Source: Longispora sp040681875 | Lineage (GTDB): Bacteria; Actinomycetota; Actinomycetes; Mycobacteriales; Micromonosporaceae | Reading direction: 5' to 3' | Assembly: GCF_040681875.1 (NCBI RefSeq) | Contig: NZ_JBFAZP010000002.1 | Coordinates: 620,001 to 684,000, forward strand | Length of the DNA: 64,000 bases | In this document: one piece after another, positions 17,396 to 26,452 of the stretch | How the letters are laid out: each line of letters begins with the position of its first letter | How positions within the stretch are numbered: the first letter of the stretch is position 1 | Position numbers and translations under genes: made by a program | Notes under the pieces: model-generated | What the model was told of the DNA's origin: nothing | What the model saw: only the letters and a program-made list of their open reading frames with translations | The model's database searches: none

Positions 17396-17793
17396 GAACG
17401 CTCCTGTCCCTTCGCCCCCGACTGGGGCACCTCGACCACCACGTTGGTGGACTTCACCACCGCCGTGGCGAGCACACCTATCTCCAGGCCCAGCTCGTCG
17501 GCGGCCTCGCGGCTCATCAACGACACGATCCGGTGCCCGCCGGCGTGGATCTCCACCTGCGCCATCAGGCCGTCGCGGAGCACGTCGGTCACGATCCCCG
17601 ACAACCGGTTGCGCGCGGAGGACACCGAACTGTGCTCGGGCTCCGTCGCCCGCGCCCGGAGGAACCCGGCCAGGGCCCCGCCCTCGACCACCCGGTGCCC
17701 GTTCTCGTCGCGGCTGACCGGCAGCTTGCCGCCGTCGGCCCACCTGCGCACCGTGTCCACGCTGACACCCAGCAGCTCCGCTGCCTCACCCAT
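17392..17793 (-). CDS. HTH-TOBE molybdate-responsive regulator
   Basis: About 133 residues. An N-terminal excisionase/MerR-like HTH ('MGEAAELLGVSVDTVRRWAD') is followed by a TOBE/Mop domain from about residue 62 ('ARNRLSGIVTDV'), with 'KSTNVVVE' near the end. Such proteins bind oxyanion at the TOBE dimer and control mod genes. ATG 17793 begins the HTH directly; a GTG at 17808 would add five residues and is equally possible. It is coupled to modA by a 4-bp overlap. Confidence 0.85.
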   Translation of the reverse strand: MGEAAELLGVSVDTVRRWADGGKLPVSRDENGHRVVEGGALAGFLRARATEPEHSSVSSARNRLSGIVTDVLRDGLMAQVEIHAGGHRIVSLMSREAADELGLEIGVLATAVVKSTNVVVEVPQSGAKGQERS

Positions 17794-18058
17794 CCGGAAA
17801 GCGACCACACCCAGACTCTAGGGCAACGCAGATACGGGGAATGTTCGAGGTTAGCCTCAGCACCTGCCAGCTATTTCACCCACTGACCATCGCTTTCACA
17901 AGTCCAGGAAGCCGACGGGTACGAGGCGCCGCCGGTGTCGGGCGGCGCGGGTACCCCGGCCGTGTCCAGCCTGGAGCGGTCGCGGGCGGGTCGGGGTGGC
18001 CTGACTCACGGTCGATTCGATCTTGCGTTGATAGGGTCGCGGCACCCTCCGAAAGCAG

Positions 18059-18721
18059 GTGCGCGTGCACGTGGTCTCCCTCAGCGCGGTCCTCGGCGTC
18101 GCGGCCGTGGAACTGGGCATGGCGCTCATCCCCGGCCCGAACATGATCTACGTGGCGTCCCGATCGATCACCCAGGGCCGCCGGGCCGGCCTGATCTCCC
18201 TCGCGGGGGTCGCGGCCGGCTTCCTGGTCTACCTCGCGGCGGCCACCGCCGGCCTGGTCGCGATCTTCACCGTCGTGCCGGCGCTGTACACGGCGCTCAA
18301 GCTGGCCGGGGCCGCGTACCTGCTCTACCTCGCCTGGCAGGCGGTCCGCCCGGGCGGCACCTCGGTGTTCGCGCCCCGGGAACTGCCCGCCGACCGGCCC
18401 GGCCGGCTGTTCACGATGGGGCTGGTCACCAACCTGCTCAACCCCAAGATCGCCATCTTGTACGTGTCGCTGCTCCCCCAGTTCATCGACCCGGCCCGGG
18501 GGCACGTGGCCGCGCAGAGTTTCCTGCTGGGCCTCGTGCAGATCACCATCGGGATCACGGTCAACGGCGCGGTCATGCTCGCCGCGGGCTCGATCGCGGG
18601 CCTCCTGGGGCGGCGGCCCGGTTGGCTGCGGATCCAGCGGTACCTGATGGGCACCGTGCTCGCGGGCCTGGCCGTGCGGATCGCCGCCGACCGGTCCAAG
18701 GGCCTGGCCGTCGCGCCCTAG
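18059..18721 (+). CDS. LysE/RhtB family amino acid exporter
   Basis: 220 residues with six hydrophobic helices. The family hallmark 'IPGPNMIYVASRSITQGRRAG' region lies near residues 24-44, and 'NLLNPKIAILYVSLLPQF' near 125-142. It is an inner-membrane exporter of amino acids or derivatives; the substrate is unknown. The first GTG (18059) overlaps the purine-rich stretch GAAAGCAGG, so GTGs at 18065 or 18071 may be the true start. Confidence 0.85.
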   Translation: MRVHVVSLSAVLGVAAVELGMALIPGPNMIYVASRSITQGRRAGLISLAGVAAGFLVYLAAATAGLVAIFTVVPALYTALKLAGAAYLLYLAWQAVRPGGTSVFAPRELPADRPGRLFTMGLVTNLLNPKIAILYVSLLPQFIDPARGHVAAQSFLLGLVQITIGITVNGAVMLAAGSIAGLLGRRPGWLRIQRYLMGTVLAGLAVRIAADRSKGLAVAP

Positions 18722-18777
18722 CCGGGGACGACCCCGGCGGGACCGCGCGTCGCCGGGCGCACGGCTAGGGTGCAGGC

Positions 18778-20484
18778 ATGCGCGCCGCCGACCCCCTCCC
18801 GCGCGCCCGGGACCTGTCGGGTCCGGGCCGGTACCTGTGGTGGCTGGTCTTGTGCCAGAAGCCCCGGATCGCGGCCGGCGCCACGCTGGGCACCGTGTGG
18901 ATGGTCGCCCTGACCCTGCCGCCGTACCTTTTGTCCCGCGCGATCGACGACGGGCTCCGGGTGGGGCACTCGGGCGCGCTGCTCGGCTGGGTCGCCGCGC
19001 TCGCCGCCGTCGGTGTCCTCAACGCCGGGCTGGCGATCCTGCGGCACCGCACCATGACCCGGGTCCGGATGGACGGGGCGTTCCGGACGGTGCGCGCCGT
19101 GGTCCGGCACGCGACCCGGCTCGGGGCGGTCCTGCCGCGCACGGTCAGCGCCGGGGAGGTCGCCACCATCGGCATCGCCGACGTCTGGGTGATCAGCATG
19201 ACGCTCACCGTCACCGGCCCCGGGGTCGGCGCGGTGCTCGCGTACCTCGTCGTCGCCGGGCTGCTGCTGGACATCTCGGCACTGCTCGCCACCGTGGTCC
19301 TGGTCGGGGTGCCGCTGCTCGCGGTGCTGGTCGGCCCGCTGCTCGGCCGGCTGCAACGGGCCGGCGCCACCTACCGCGCGGGCCAGGGCGCGCTCGCCGC
19401 CCGGATCGTGGACCTGGTCGGCGGCCTGCGCGTGCTCAACGGCCTCGGCGGCAAGGACCTGCACGCGGCCCGGTTTCGGACCGACTCGCGCCGACTGGAG
19501 ACCGAGGGGTACCGGGTCGGCGCCGTGACCAGCTGGATCGACGCCCTCGGCGTCGGCCTGCCCGCGTTGTTCCTCGCCGTGGTGACCTGGCTCGCCGCGC
19601 GCCTCGCCGCCCGGGGCGACATCAGCATCGGCGAGCTCGTCGCGGTGTACGGGTACGTCGCGGTGCTCGTCGTGCCCGTGGCGATGTTCATCGAGGGCGG
19701 GCTCGACATCGTCAAGGGCCGGGTCGCCGCCCGCCGGGTGATCGACTTCCTCCGGCTGGAGCCGGCGGCCGACGCCGGCACCGCCGAGCCGCCCGGGTCG
19801 CCGGCCGAACTCGCCGACCCGGCCTCCGGGGTGCGGGTGGTGCCGGGCCGGTTGACGGTGCTGGCCTCCGCCCGGCCCGCGGAGTCCGCGGCCGTGATCG
19901 ACCGGCTCGGCCGGTTCGCGGACTCGGCGGCCACCTGGGGCGGGGTCCGGCTCGACGCGATCGGGCTCGGCCGGATCCGGGACCGGATCCTGGTCGCCGA
20001 CAACGAGGCCGACCTGTTCGCCGGTACGCTGCGCGAGGTGGTGTCCGGCCGGTGGGAACCCGACGACGCGGCCATCGCCCGGGCCCTGCACGCCGCCTCG
20101 GCCCGCGACGTCGTGCACGCCACCGACGGCGGGCTCGACGCGGCCGTCGAACCGCACGGCCACAACCTGTCCGGCGGGCAGCGGCAGCGGGTCCGGCTGG
20201 TCCGGGCGCTGCTGGCCGACCCCGAGGTGCTGCTGGCCACCGAACCGACCTCCGCCGTCGACGCGCACACCGAGGCGGCGGTCGCCGAACGGCTGCACGC
20301 GGCCCGCGCGGGCCGGTGCACAGTGCTCACCAGTACGTCGCCGCTGGTGCTCGACCGGGCCGACTCCGTGTACTACCTGGTCGACGGCGTGGTCGCCGCG
20401 CACGGCACGCACCGCGAACTGCTCGACACCGAGCCCGGCTACCGGGACCTGGTCGCGCGCGGGGCCGACGAGGTGGTCCGGTGA
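18778..20484 (+). CDS. ABC exporter half-transporter with degenerate nucleotide-binding domain
   Basis: 568 residues: six membrane helices (about 25-310), then an NBD. The Walker A region (about 357-368) reads V-L-A-S-A-R-P-A-E-S-A and lacks the G-x-x-G-x-G-K-S/T loop and its Lys. The Walker B (about 484-495) reads V-L-L-A-T-E-P-T-S, losing the Asp but keeping the Glu. The signature LSGGQRQR (464-471) is intact, and the switch His is absent. The reading frame is unbroken, so this is a specialised half rather than a pseudogene. It is translated together with the next gene (GTGA overlap at 20481). Confidence 0.88.
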   Translation: MRAADPLPRARDLSGPGRYLWWLVLCQKPRIAAGATLGTVWMVALTLPPYLLSRAIDDGLRVGHSGALLGWVAALAAVGVLNAGLAILRHRTMTRVRMDGAFRTVRAVVRHATRLGAVLPRTVSAGEVATIGIADVWVISMTLTVTGPGVGAVLAYLVVAGLLLDISALLATVVLVGVPLLAVLVGPLLGRLQRAGATYRAGQGALAARIVDLVGGLRVLNGLGGKDLHAARFRTDSRRLETEGYRVGAVTSWIDALGVGLPALFLAVVTWLAARLAARGDISIGELVAVYGYVAVLVVPVAMFIEGGLDIVKGRVAARRVIDFLRLEPAADAGTAEPPGSPAELADPASGVRVVPGRLTVLASARPAESAAVIDRLGRFADSAATWGGVRLDAIGLGRIRDRILVADNEADLFAGTLREVVSGRWEPDDAAIARALHAASARDVVHATDGGLDAAVEPHGHNLSGGQRQRVRLVRALLADPEVLLATEPTSAVDAHTEAAVAERLHAARAGRCTVLTSTSPLVLDRADSVYYLVDGVVAAHGTHRELLDTEPGYRDLVARGADEVVR

Positions 20485-22220
20485 ACGCGGACCTGCCGGT
20501 CGCCGGGCGCGCCCAGGTCCGCCGGGCCGCGCTGCGCCTGGTCGGCCGGGACCGGTACGCGGTCGCCGGCATGTTCGCCCTCAACGCGCTCGCCGCGGCC
20601 GCCGGGCTCGTCGGACCGTGGCTGCTCGGCGACATCGTCGACGCGGTGCGCGCCGGTCGGGGCGTCGGCGTCGTGGACCGGCTCGCGCTGGGGATCATCA
20701 CCTTCTCGCTCGTCCAGCTGCTGCTCACCCGGTACGCGCGGTACGTGGGCTACCGGTTCGGGGAGCGGACCGCCGGGCGGGTCCGAGAGGAGTTCGTCGA
20801 CCGGGCGCTCGCGCTGCCCGCCTCGGTCACCGAACGCGCCGTCACCGGGGACCTGACGGCCCGGGGCACCACCGACGTCGCGAAGGTGGCCACGGCGCTG
20901 CGGGACGCGGTACCCGACGTGTTCATCGCCCTGGTCCAGGTCCTGTTCATCCTGGGCGCCGTCTTCGTCCTGGACCCCCGGCTCGGCGCGTGCGGGCTGC
21001 TCGGCCTGGTCGGGATGGTCGTGGCGACCCGCTGGTACCTGCGCCGCGCGCACGCCGCGTACCTGGCCGAGGGCGCGGCCAGCTCCGCGCTCGCCGAGGT
21101 GCTCACCGCCACCGCCACCGGGGCCCGCACCGTCGAGGCCCTCGGGCTGCGACAGCGCCGGATCGACGCGTGCCAGGCGGCCGTGGACCGGAGCCGGCGG
21201 ACCCGGGAGCGGACCCTGTTCCTGCGCAGCGTGCTGTTCCCGGCCGTGGACATCTCCTACGTCGTCCCCGTCGTCGCGGTCATGCTGCTCGGCGGCGTGC
21301 TGTACGACCACGGCGCGGTCGGGCTCGGCGCGGTGGTCTCCGCCGCCGTGTACCTGCGCCAGCTCCAGGCGCCCCTCGACGCCGTCATGTTGTGGATGGA
21401 GGGCCTGCAGAGCAGCGCCGCGTCCTTCGCCCGGGTCGAGGGCCTGGCCGCCCCGGCCGCGCCCCCGGACCGGGAACCGGCCGCCGAACCCGCCGACGAC
21501 CGGATCGAGGTCACCGGGGCGCGGTTCGCCTACGGTGCCGGCGACGACGTCCTGCACGGCGTGGACCTGACCGTGCGGCCCGGGGAACGGCTCGCGGTCG
21601 TCGGCCCGTCCGGCGCGGGCAAGTCGACCCTCGGCCGGCTGCTCGCCGGGATCGACACGCCCCGCGCCGGCACCGTGACCGTCGGCGGGGTCCCGGTCGC
21701 CGGCCTCGCGCCGGACCGGCTGCGCCGCCAGGTCGCCCTGGTCACCCAGGAACACCACGTGTTCGGCGACTCCCTCCGGGACAACCTGCTGATCGCCGCG
21801 CCCGCCGCCACCGACGAGGAGCTGCGCGCCGCGCTGGCCGCCGTCGGCGCGGACTGGGCGGCGGAGCTGCCGGCCGGGCTCGACACCCTGCTCGGCGCCG
21901 CCGACCACCGGCTCGACGGCAGCCAGTCCCAGCAGCTGGCCCTGGCCCGGGTCGTGCTCGCCGACCCGCACACCCTGATCCTCGACGAGGCGACGGCGCT
22001 GCTGGACCCGACGGCCGCCCGGAACACCGAACGGGCCCTGGCCGCCGTGCTGGCCGGCCGCACCGTCATCGCCATCGCGCACCGGTTGCAGACCGCGCAC
22101 GACGCCGACCGGGTCGCGGTCATGGAGGACGGCCGGGTCACCGAACTCGGGTCGCACGCGGAGCTGGTCGCCGCCGGCGGCCCGTACGCCGCGCTCTGGC
22201 GCACCTGGCACGGCGGGTAG
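20481..22220 (+). CDS. ABC exporter half-transporter, catalytic Walker partner
   Basis: 579 residues: membrane domain (about 15-330) and NBD. Walker A GPSGAGKST (375-383), Walker B L-I-L-D-E-A-T (499-505) and the switch His ('IAIAHRL') are all intact. The signature is altered to L-D-G-S-Q-S-Q-Q (478-485) in place of LSGGQ. Together with its partner it therefore makes one complete ATP site (this Walker A/B plus the partner's signature) and one doubly degenerate site. This is the pattern of heterodimeric exporters such as TM287/288 or TAP. The start GTG overlaps the previous stop. Substrate unknown. Confidence 0.9.
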   Translation: MNADLPVAGRAQVRRAALRLVGRDRYAVAGMFALNALAAAAGLVGPWLLGDIVDAVRAGRGVGVVDRLALGIITFSLVQLLLTRYARYVGYRFGERTAGRVREEFVDRALALPASVTERAVTGDLTARGTTDVAKVATALRDAVPDVFIALVQVLFILGAVFVLDPRLGACGLLGLVGMVVATRWYLRRAHAAYLAEGAASSALAEVLTATATGARTVEALGLRQRRIDACQAAVDRSRRTRERTLFLRSVLFPAVDISYVVPVVAVMLLGGVLYDHGAVGLGAVVSAAVYLRQLQAPLDAVMLWMEGLQSSAASFARVEGLAAPAAPPDREPAAEPADDRIEVTGARFAYGAGDDVLHGVDLTVRPGERLAVVGPSGAGKSTLGRLLAGIDTPRAGTVTVGGVPVAGLAPDRLRRQVALVTQEHHVFGDSLRDNLLIAAPAATDEELRAALAAVGADWAAELPAGLDTLLGAADHRLDGSQSQQLALARVVLADPHTLILDEATALLDPTAARNTERALAAVLAGRTVIAIAHRLQTAHDADRVAVMEDGRVTELGSHAELVAAGGPYAALWRTWHGG

Positions 22221-22512
22221 CCGGGACCACTCCCATCCCGGCGGATCCAGGCCGCTGACCTGGGCGGATCCGGGTCGGCGACACGCCGGCGTTGCCATCG
22301 GGGCCGGAGCAGGCTACCGTTGGGGTGAGCCATTCTGGTGCGGGCGAGAACCACCGCCCCCAGTTCGCTCGAATCCCACACCGAGTTCCGCGTTCTCGCG
22401 CACCTTCGGCAGTGGACTCCACCAGCGCCCGTCCGCGCTGTCGTCTCGAACCCGCCGCGCCCGCCGTGATCCGGCTCCGCCCCGCGTGTTCCCCTCCCCA
22501 CCAGGAGTACCT
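22221..22512 (+). promoter_or_regulatory. C-rich leader of the rho paralogue
   Basis: 292 bases with no supported ORF. The last 160 bases of the coding strand are C-rich and G-poor with runs such as CCGCGCCCGCC, the composition of Rho-utilisation sites. The start contains an imperfect inverted repeat around 22250-22280 (CGGATCC repeated in inverted sense) that may terminate the ABC operon. Autoregulation of rho through its leader is known in other bacteria; here it is only a possibility. Confidence 0.3.
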
Positions 22513-23829
22513 GTGATCGACCTCGACCTGCGCCAGTCCCCCGCGACCGGCACCCAGACCCTCGACCCCGCCGTGCCGCGTCGCCCGGCACGCAACTCCC
22601 CGAAACGACCGGCGGCCGGCACCGGGGCCGAACCCGGCGCCGAGGCCGGGACCACCACCAGAGCCGACACCGCCGAGGTCGAGGTCTCCGGGATCCTCGA
22701 CATCCGCGACGGCCACGGCGCCCTCCGGATCGCCGGCTACCGCCCGAGCTCCCGGGACGTCCCCGTCTCCCCGGCCCAGATCCGCCGACACGGCCTGCGG
22801 CGCGGCGACGCCGTCACCGGAGCCGCGCACGCAGCCGAACCGAAGGACAACCGGGGCCGGCCCGCCCCGCTCCTGCGGGTGGACACCGTCAACGGCATCG
22901 CCGCCGGAGCGGTCGGCGACCGGCCGGAGTTCCACCAGCTGACTCCCCTGTTCCCGCAGGACCGGCTCCGCCTGGAGACCGAGCCGCACATCCTCACCAC
23001 CCGCCTCATCGACCTGCTGACCCCGATCGGCAAGGGCCAGCGCGCCCTGATCGTCTCCCCGCCCAAGGCGGGCAAGACGATGGTCCTGCAGGCCATCGCG
23101 CACGCGGTCACGGAGAACCACCCGGACTGCCACCTGATGGCCCTGCTCGTCGACGAGCGTCCCGAGGAGGTCACCGACATGACGCGGTCCCTGCACGGCG
23201 AGGTGGTCGCGTCCACGTTCGACCGGCCGCCCGCCGAGCACCTCGCCGTCGCCGAGCTCGCGATCGAACGCGCCAAGCGGCTCGCCGAAGCGGGCCGCGA
23301 CGTCGTCGTGCTCGTCGACTCGATCACCCGGCTCGCCCGGGCCTACAACCTGGCCGCGCCCGCCGGCGGCCGGATCATGACCGGCGGCATCGAGGCCGGC
23401 GCCCTCCTCGGCCCCAAACGCCTCCTGGGCGCCGCCCGCAAACTCGAGGACGGCGGTTCGCTGACCATCATCGCCACCGCGCTGGTCGAGACCGGCTCCG
23501 TCGCGGACACCATCCTGTTCGAGGAGTTCAAGAGCACCGGCAACGCCGAACTCCGCCTGCTGCGCGCCATGGCCGACCGGCGCGTCTTCCCGGCGGTCGA
23601 CATCGCCTCCTCCGGTACCCGTCGGGAGGAACTTCTCTTCGAGGCCGACGAACTCCGCCTGGTGCACCAGTTGCGCAGGGCGCTGGGGAGCGGCGACCAG
23701 CAGCACGGCGGCGAGCAGCTCCTCGACGGGCTCCGCAGGACGGGCAGCAACGCCGAGTTCCTGCTCCGGATCGCCCAGACGACGCCCCCGGCCCACCAGC
23801 TCCAGCGGACGCGGGACGCCGCGCACTGA
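22513..23829 (+). CDS. rho: Short, divergent Rho-type transcription termination factor
   Basis: 438 residues, far shorter than usual actinobacterial Rho (about 600 or more) because the long basic N-terminal insert is missing. The OSB/CSD domain (about 55-130) and RecA-like ATPase are present, with Walker A SPPKAGKT (182-189) and 'VDSITRLARAYN'. In the primary RNA site the usual G-F-G-F-L-R is G-H-G-A-L-R (67-72), so both aromatic contacts are gone. In the Q-loop the conserved Lys is His228 ('DMTRSLHGEV'). The R-loop lacks Lys, as in other actinobacteria. GTG 22513 has AGGAG 6 bases upstream. Probably a paralogue beside a housekeeping Rho elsewhere. Confidence 0.85.
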   Translation: MIDLDLRQSPATGTQTLDPAVPRRPARNSPKRPAAGTGAEPGAEAGTTTRADTAEVEVSGILDIRDGHGALRIAGYRPSSRDVPVSPAQIRRHGLRRGDAVTGAAHAAEPKDNRGRPAPLLRVDTVNGIAAGAVGDRPEFHQLTPLFPQDRLRLETEPHILTTRLIDLLTPIGKGQRALIVSPPKAGKTMVLQAIAHAVTENHPDCHLMALLVDERPEEVTDMTRSLHGEVVASTFDRPPAEHLAVAELAIERAKRLAEAGRDVVVLVDSITRLARAYNLAAPAGGRIMTGGIEAGALLGPKRLLGAARKLEDGGSLTIIATALVETGSVADTILFEEFKSTGNAELRLLRAMADRRVFPAVDIASSGTRREELLFEADELRLVHQLRRALGSGDQQHGGEQLLDGLRRTGSNAEFLLRIAQTTPPAHQLQRTRDAAH

Positions 23830-23859
23830 GCACCACCGCACGAAGTCCCCGCAGGCGCG

Positions 23860-25122
23860 TCAGCGACGCGGCGACACCGGCAGACTCTCCGGCGGGGCGT
23901 CGGCGAAGCTGGCCCCGCGCAGCGGCGAGCAGTACGCGTAGCAGCCGGTGACGGCCAGGCCGACGATGCCCGCCCACAGTGCGAGCCGGTGGCTGGTGTG
24001 GTCGGCGAGCAGCCCGCCGAGCGGGGCGCCGACGACGATCGCCGCCCGGTTGACGGACCGGATCGTGCCGCCCATCCGGGCCTGGAGCGCGTCGGGCGTG
24101 ATGGACTGCCGCCAGCCCATCTCGACCGGTCCGCACACCCCGAGGAGGAGCCAGAAGCCGAACAGGCCGAGCGCGACCATCGGCAGCGCCGCCGGGCCGG
24201 GCCGGGCGAACACGACCAGCAGCCACGGCACGGCCTTGGCCATGGCGCACAGCACCATGGTGCGGCCGGCGCCCAGCCGGGCGGACAGCTTGCTGGACAG
24301 CGTGTTGCCCAGCACCGCGCCCACGCCGCCGGCCGCGTAGACCAGGCCGAGGCCGAACGCGCCCAGGCCGAGCTGGCTCCCCTCGACCACGTAGAAGGTG
24401 AGTACGGTGGCCAGCGCGCTGTGCACCAGGAACCACAGGTGCCCGTTGACGGCGTGCGCGCGCAGCAGGCGGTGGCCGTACACATAGGTCAGGCCCTCGC
24501 GCAGTTCGTGCCGCAGATCGCGGCGCCCGGCCGGTTGGGGCGCCGGCTCGGGGGTGCGGATCGTGGCCAGCAGCAGGGCCGAGACGAGGTAACTGACCGC
24601 GTCGACGACGATCGCGATCGGGGCGGTGACCACCCTGATCAGCACGCCGCCGAGCGCGGGGCCGGCGGTCTGCGCGAGGTTCATGGTCAGCTGGAGCCGG
24701 GCGTTGGCCGGGGTGAGCAGTTCCCGGGGCACGAGCCTCGGCAGGTACGCCTGCTCGGCGGTGTCGAACAGCACGGACAGCAGGCCGAAGCAGAACAGCA
24801 GCCCGGCCAGGGTGGGCAGGCTGAGCGCGTCGCCGAGGTAGAGCAGCGGGATCGCGGCCAGCACCAGGCCCCGGCCCAGGTCGGCCCAGACCAGTACGGG
24901 GCGGCGCCGGTGCCGGTCGATCAGGACGCCCGCGACCAGGCCGAACAGCAGGTAGGGCAGCCACTGGGCCGAGCTGACCAGGCCGTACTGGGTGGTGGTC
25001 GCCCGCAGGCCCTCCACCACCAGGATCTGGAGCGCGATCGTGGTGACGTGGGTACCGAACACCGAGACCGCGCTGGCGGCCCAGAACCTCCGGTACCCGT
25101 CGTTGTGCGCCAGCCTGGTCAT
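23860..25122 (-). CDS. MFS transporter
   Basis: 420 residues, twelve hydrophobic helices, of the MFS_3/enterobactin-exporter-like type. It starts 'DGYRRFWAASAVSVFGTHVT', and the cytoplasmic loop 'GVLIDRHRRRPVLV' is near residues 65-78. It is a likely efflux pump for a small molecule. ATG 25122 matches the family start; the longer frame adds a low-complexity extension. It converges with rho and diverges from the next gene. Confidence 0.82.
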   Translation of the reverse strand: MTRLAHNDGYRRFWAASAVSVFGTHVTTIALQILVVEGLRATTTQYGLVSSAQWLPYLLFGLVAGVLIDRHRRRPVLVWADLGRGLVLAAIPLLYLGDALSLPTLAGLLFCFGLLSVLFDTAEQAYLPRLVPRELLTPANARLQLTMNLAQTAGPALGGVLIRVVTAPIAIVVDAVSYLVSALLLATIRTPEPAPQPAGRRDLRHELREGLTYVYGHRLLRAHAVNGHLWFLVHSALATVLTFYVVEGSQLGLGAFGLGLVYAAGGVGAVLGNTLSSKLSARLGAGRTMVLCAMAKAVPWLLVVFARPGPAALPMVALGLFGFWLLLGVCGPVEMGWRQSITPDALQARMGGTIRSVNRAAIVVGAPLGGLLADHTSHRLALWAGIVGLAVTGCYAYCSPLRGASFADAPPESLPVSPRR

Positions 25123-25274
25123 GATCGGAACTATGCCAGGCGGACCCGATCCGGCGCCGCCCCTGTGGACCCCGGACAGCCCGGCCCGTCCGGTCGCGTG
25201 TGTCGGTTGGTGGACCGAAGCGTGGGCGCCGACCGGCCCGTGGGCCATGCTCACAACAGTCGTGAGGAGGTCCG

Positions 25275-26414
25275 ATGACGGAACTCACCCCGGATCAGAC
25301 CCATCGACGCCGGCGCGCGGTCCTGCTGATCGCGCTGTGCCTGCCGATCGGGGCCGCCGTGGCCCTCGCCCTCCAGGGGCTCGGGTCGCCCTGGGCCGAG
25401 CTGGGCCGGGGCGGGCTGGTGTCGGTGGCCGCGCTGGCCGTCGGCGCGCTGCTCGGCTTCCTGTTCGGCATTCCGCGCACCCTCCAGCACGAGCGCCCGA
25501 CCGGCGGGCACGGCGGCGCCGCCTACGGCGTGAACACCAACCTCGAACAGATCTCCGACTGGCTGACGAAGATCCTCGTCGGCGTCGGGCTCGTCCAGTT
25601 CGCGGTGATCGGGCGGCAGTTCGGCCGGCTGGTCTCCGCCGTCGGGGAGGCGTTCGGCGGGGGCGCGGCGGGGCGGCTCGTCGCCGGTACCCTCATGGTG
25701 GCCTTTCTGCTCTCGGGTTTTCTCGTCGGCTACGTCGCGACCCGGACCACCCTGACCCACATCTTCGCCCAGTGGGACGTCAAGGACATCCGGCAGCTCG
25801 TCGAGCGCCAGATCGGCGAACGGCTCCAGCGCGACGGCGACGCCATGCGGCTCGTGATCCAGCAGCTCGACGACGACGAGCCGGAGACCGACGAGACGGC
25901 GCTGCGCAAGGCGCTGGGCGCCGCGTCCCCGGCGGGCCGGGCCAACGTGCTGCTGCTCGCAGACGACCTGCGCCGGCACTCGTGGCGGGATCCGGCGTTC
26001 CGGGGCCGGGTCAGCCGCACCGTCCCGATCTTCCGGGCGCTCACCGAGCTGGGGCCCGGCAACCACCGGTACTGGGGCGCGCTCGGCTTCGCCTACAAGG
26101 ACGCGGAGTCGCCGAACGACGCGGGCGCCCTGATCGCCCTGACCCGGGCGATCGAGTGCCGGGGCGACGCGCGGACCACGGGCAAGGAGTTCTACGAGTT
26201 CGCCCGGGCGCTCGTCCGGCTGCGCCTGCTCGGCGGCGGGCCCGACGACCGGGCCCTGGCGCTGATCGCCCAGGACGTCGGGGTCGCCTGGCGCAACGAC
26301 GAGATCCGCCGGCACATCCAGACGGCCATCGACAAGGCGCCCGGCGGCGACTCGACGGACCGGGAGAACCGGCTGCTGCGGCCGTACCTGCCGGTGGCGG
26401 AGGGCGCGGACTGA
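25275..26414 (+). CDS. Membrane protein of unknown function with conserved G-F-L-F-G-I-P-R motif
   Basis: 379 residues. Helices lie near 15-35 and 48-68, the second running into 'GFLFGIPRTLQ'. A conserved 'NTNLEQISDWLTKILVGVG' segment (about 92-110) leads into further hydrophobic helices to about 160. The last 215 residues are cytoplasmic and helical, with TPR-like spacing ('YWGALGFAYKDAESPND'). I recognise the central motif pair from uncharacterised bacterial membrane proteins but know no function. ATG 25275 is preceded by GTGAGGAGG. The terminator at 26418-26445 follows. Confidence 0.65.
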   Translation: MTELTPDQTHRRRRAVLLIALCLPIGAAVALALQGLGSPWAELGRGGLVSVAALAVGALLGFLFGIPRTLQHERPTGGHGGAAYGVNTNLEQISDWLTKILVGVGLVQFAVIGRQFGRLVSAVGEAFGGGAAGRLVAGTLMVAFLLSGFLVGYVATRTTLTHIFAQWDVKDIRQLVERQIGERLQRDGDAMRLVIQQLDDDEPETDETALRKALGAASPAGRANVLLLADDLRRHSWRDPAFRGRVSRTVPIFRALTELGPGNHRYWGALGFAYKDAESPNDAGALIALTRAIECRGDARTTGKEFYEFARALVRLRLLGGGPDDRALALIAQDVGVAWRNDEIRRHIQTAIDKAPGGDSTDRENRLLRPYLPVAEGAD

Positions 26415-26417
26415 GGT

Positions 26418-26445
26418 GCGGGGCCCCGGCGAACCCGGGCCCCGC
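26418..26445. terminator. Bidirectional terminator
   Basis: A 9-bp perfect stem (26418-26426 with 26437-26445), with a loop that can pair two more bases, lies between two convergent genes. Confidence 0.65.
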
Positions 26446-26452
26446 GCCGGGC

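Noticed and set aside
18778..20484. Pseudogene status of the ABC half lacking Walker A
   Set aside because: The frame is intact, the signature motif is perfect, and the partner's degeneration is complementary.
23488..23510. Loss of the R-loop Lys as an anomaly of this Rho
   Set aside because: From memory, actinobacterial Rho proteins such as that of Mycobacterium tuberculosis also lack this Lys, so only the RNP1 and Q-loop changes are unusual.
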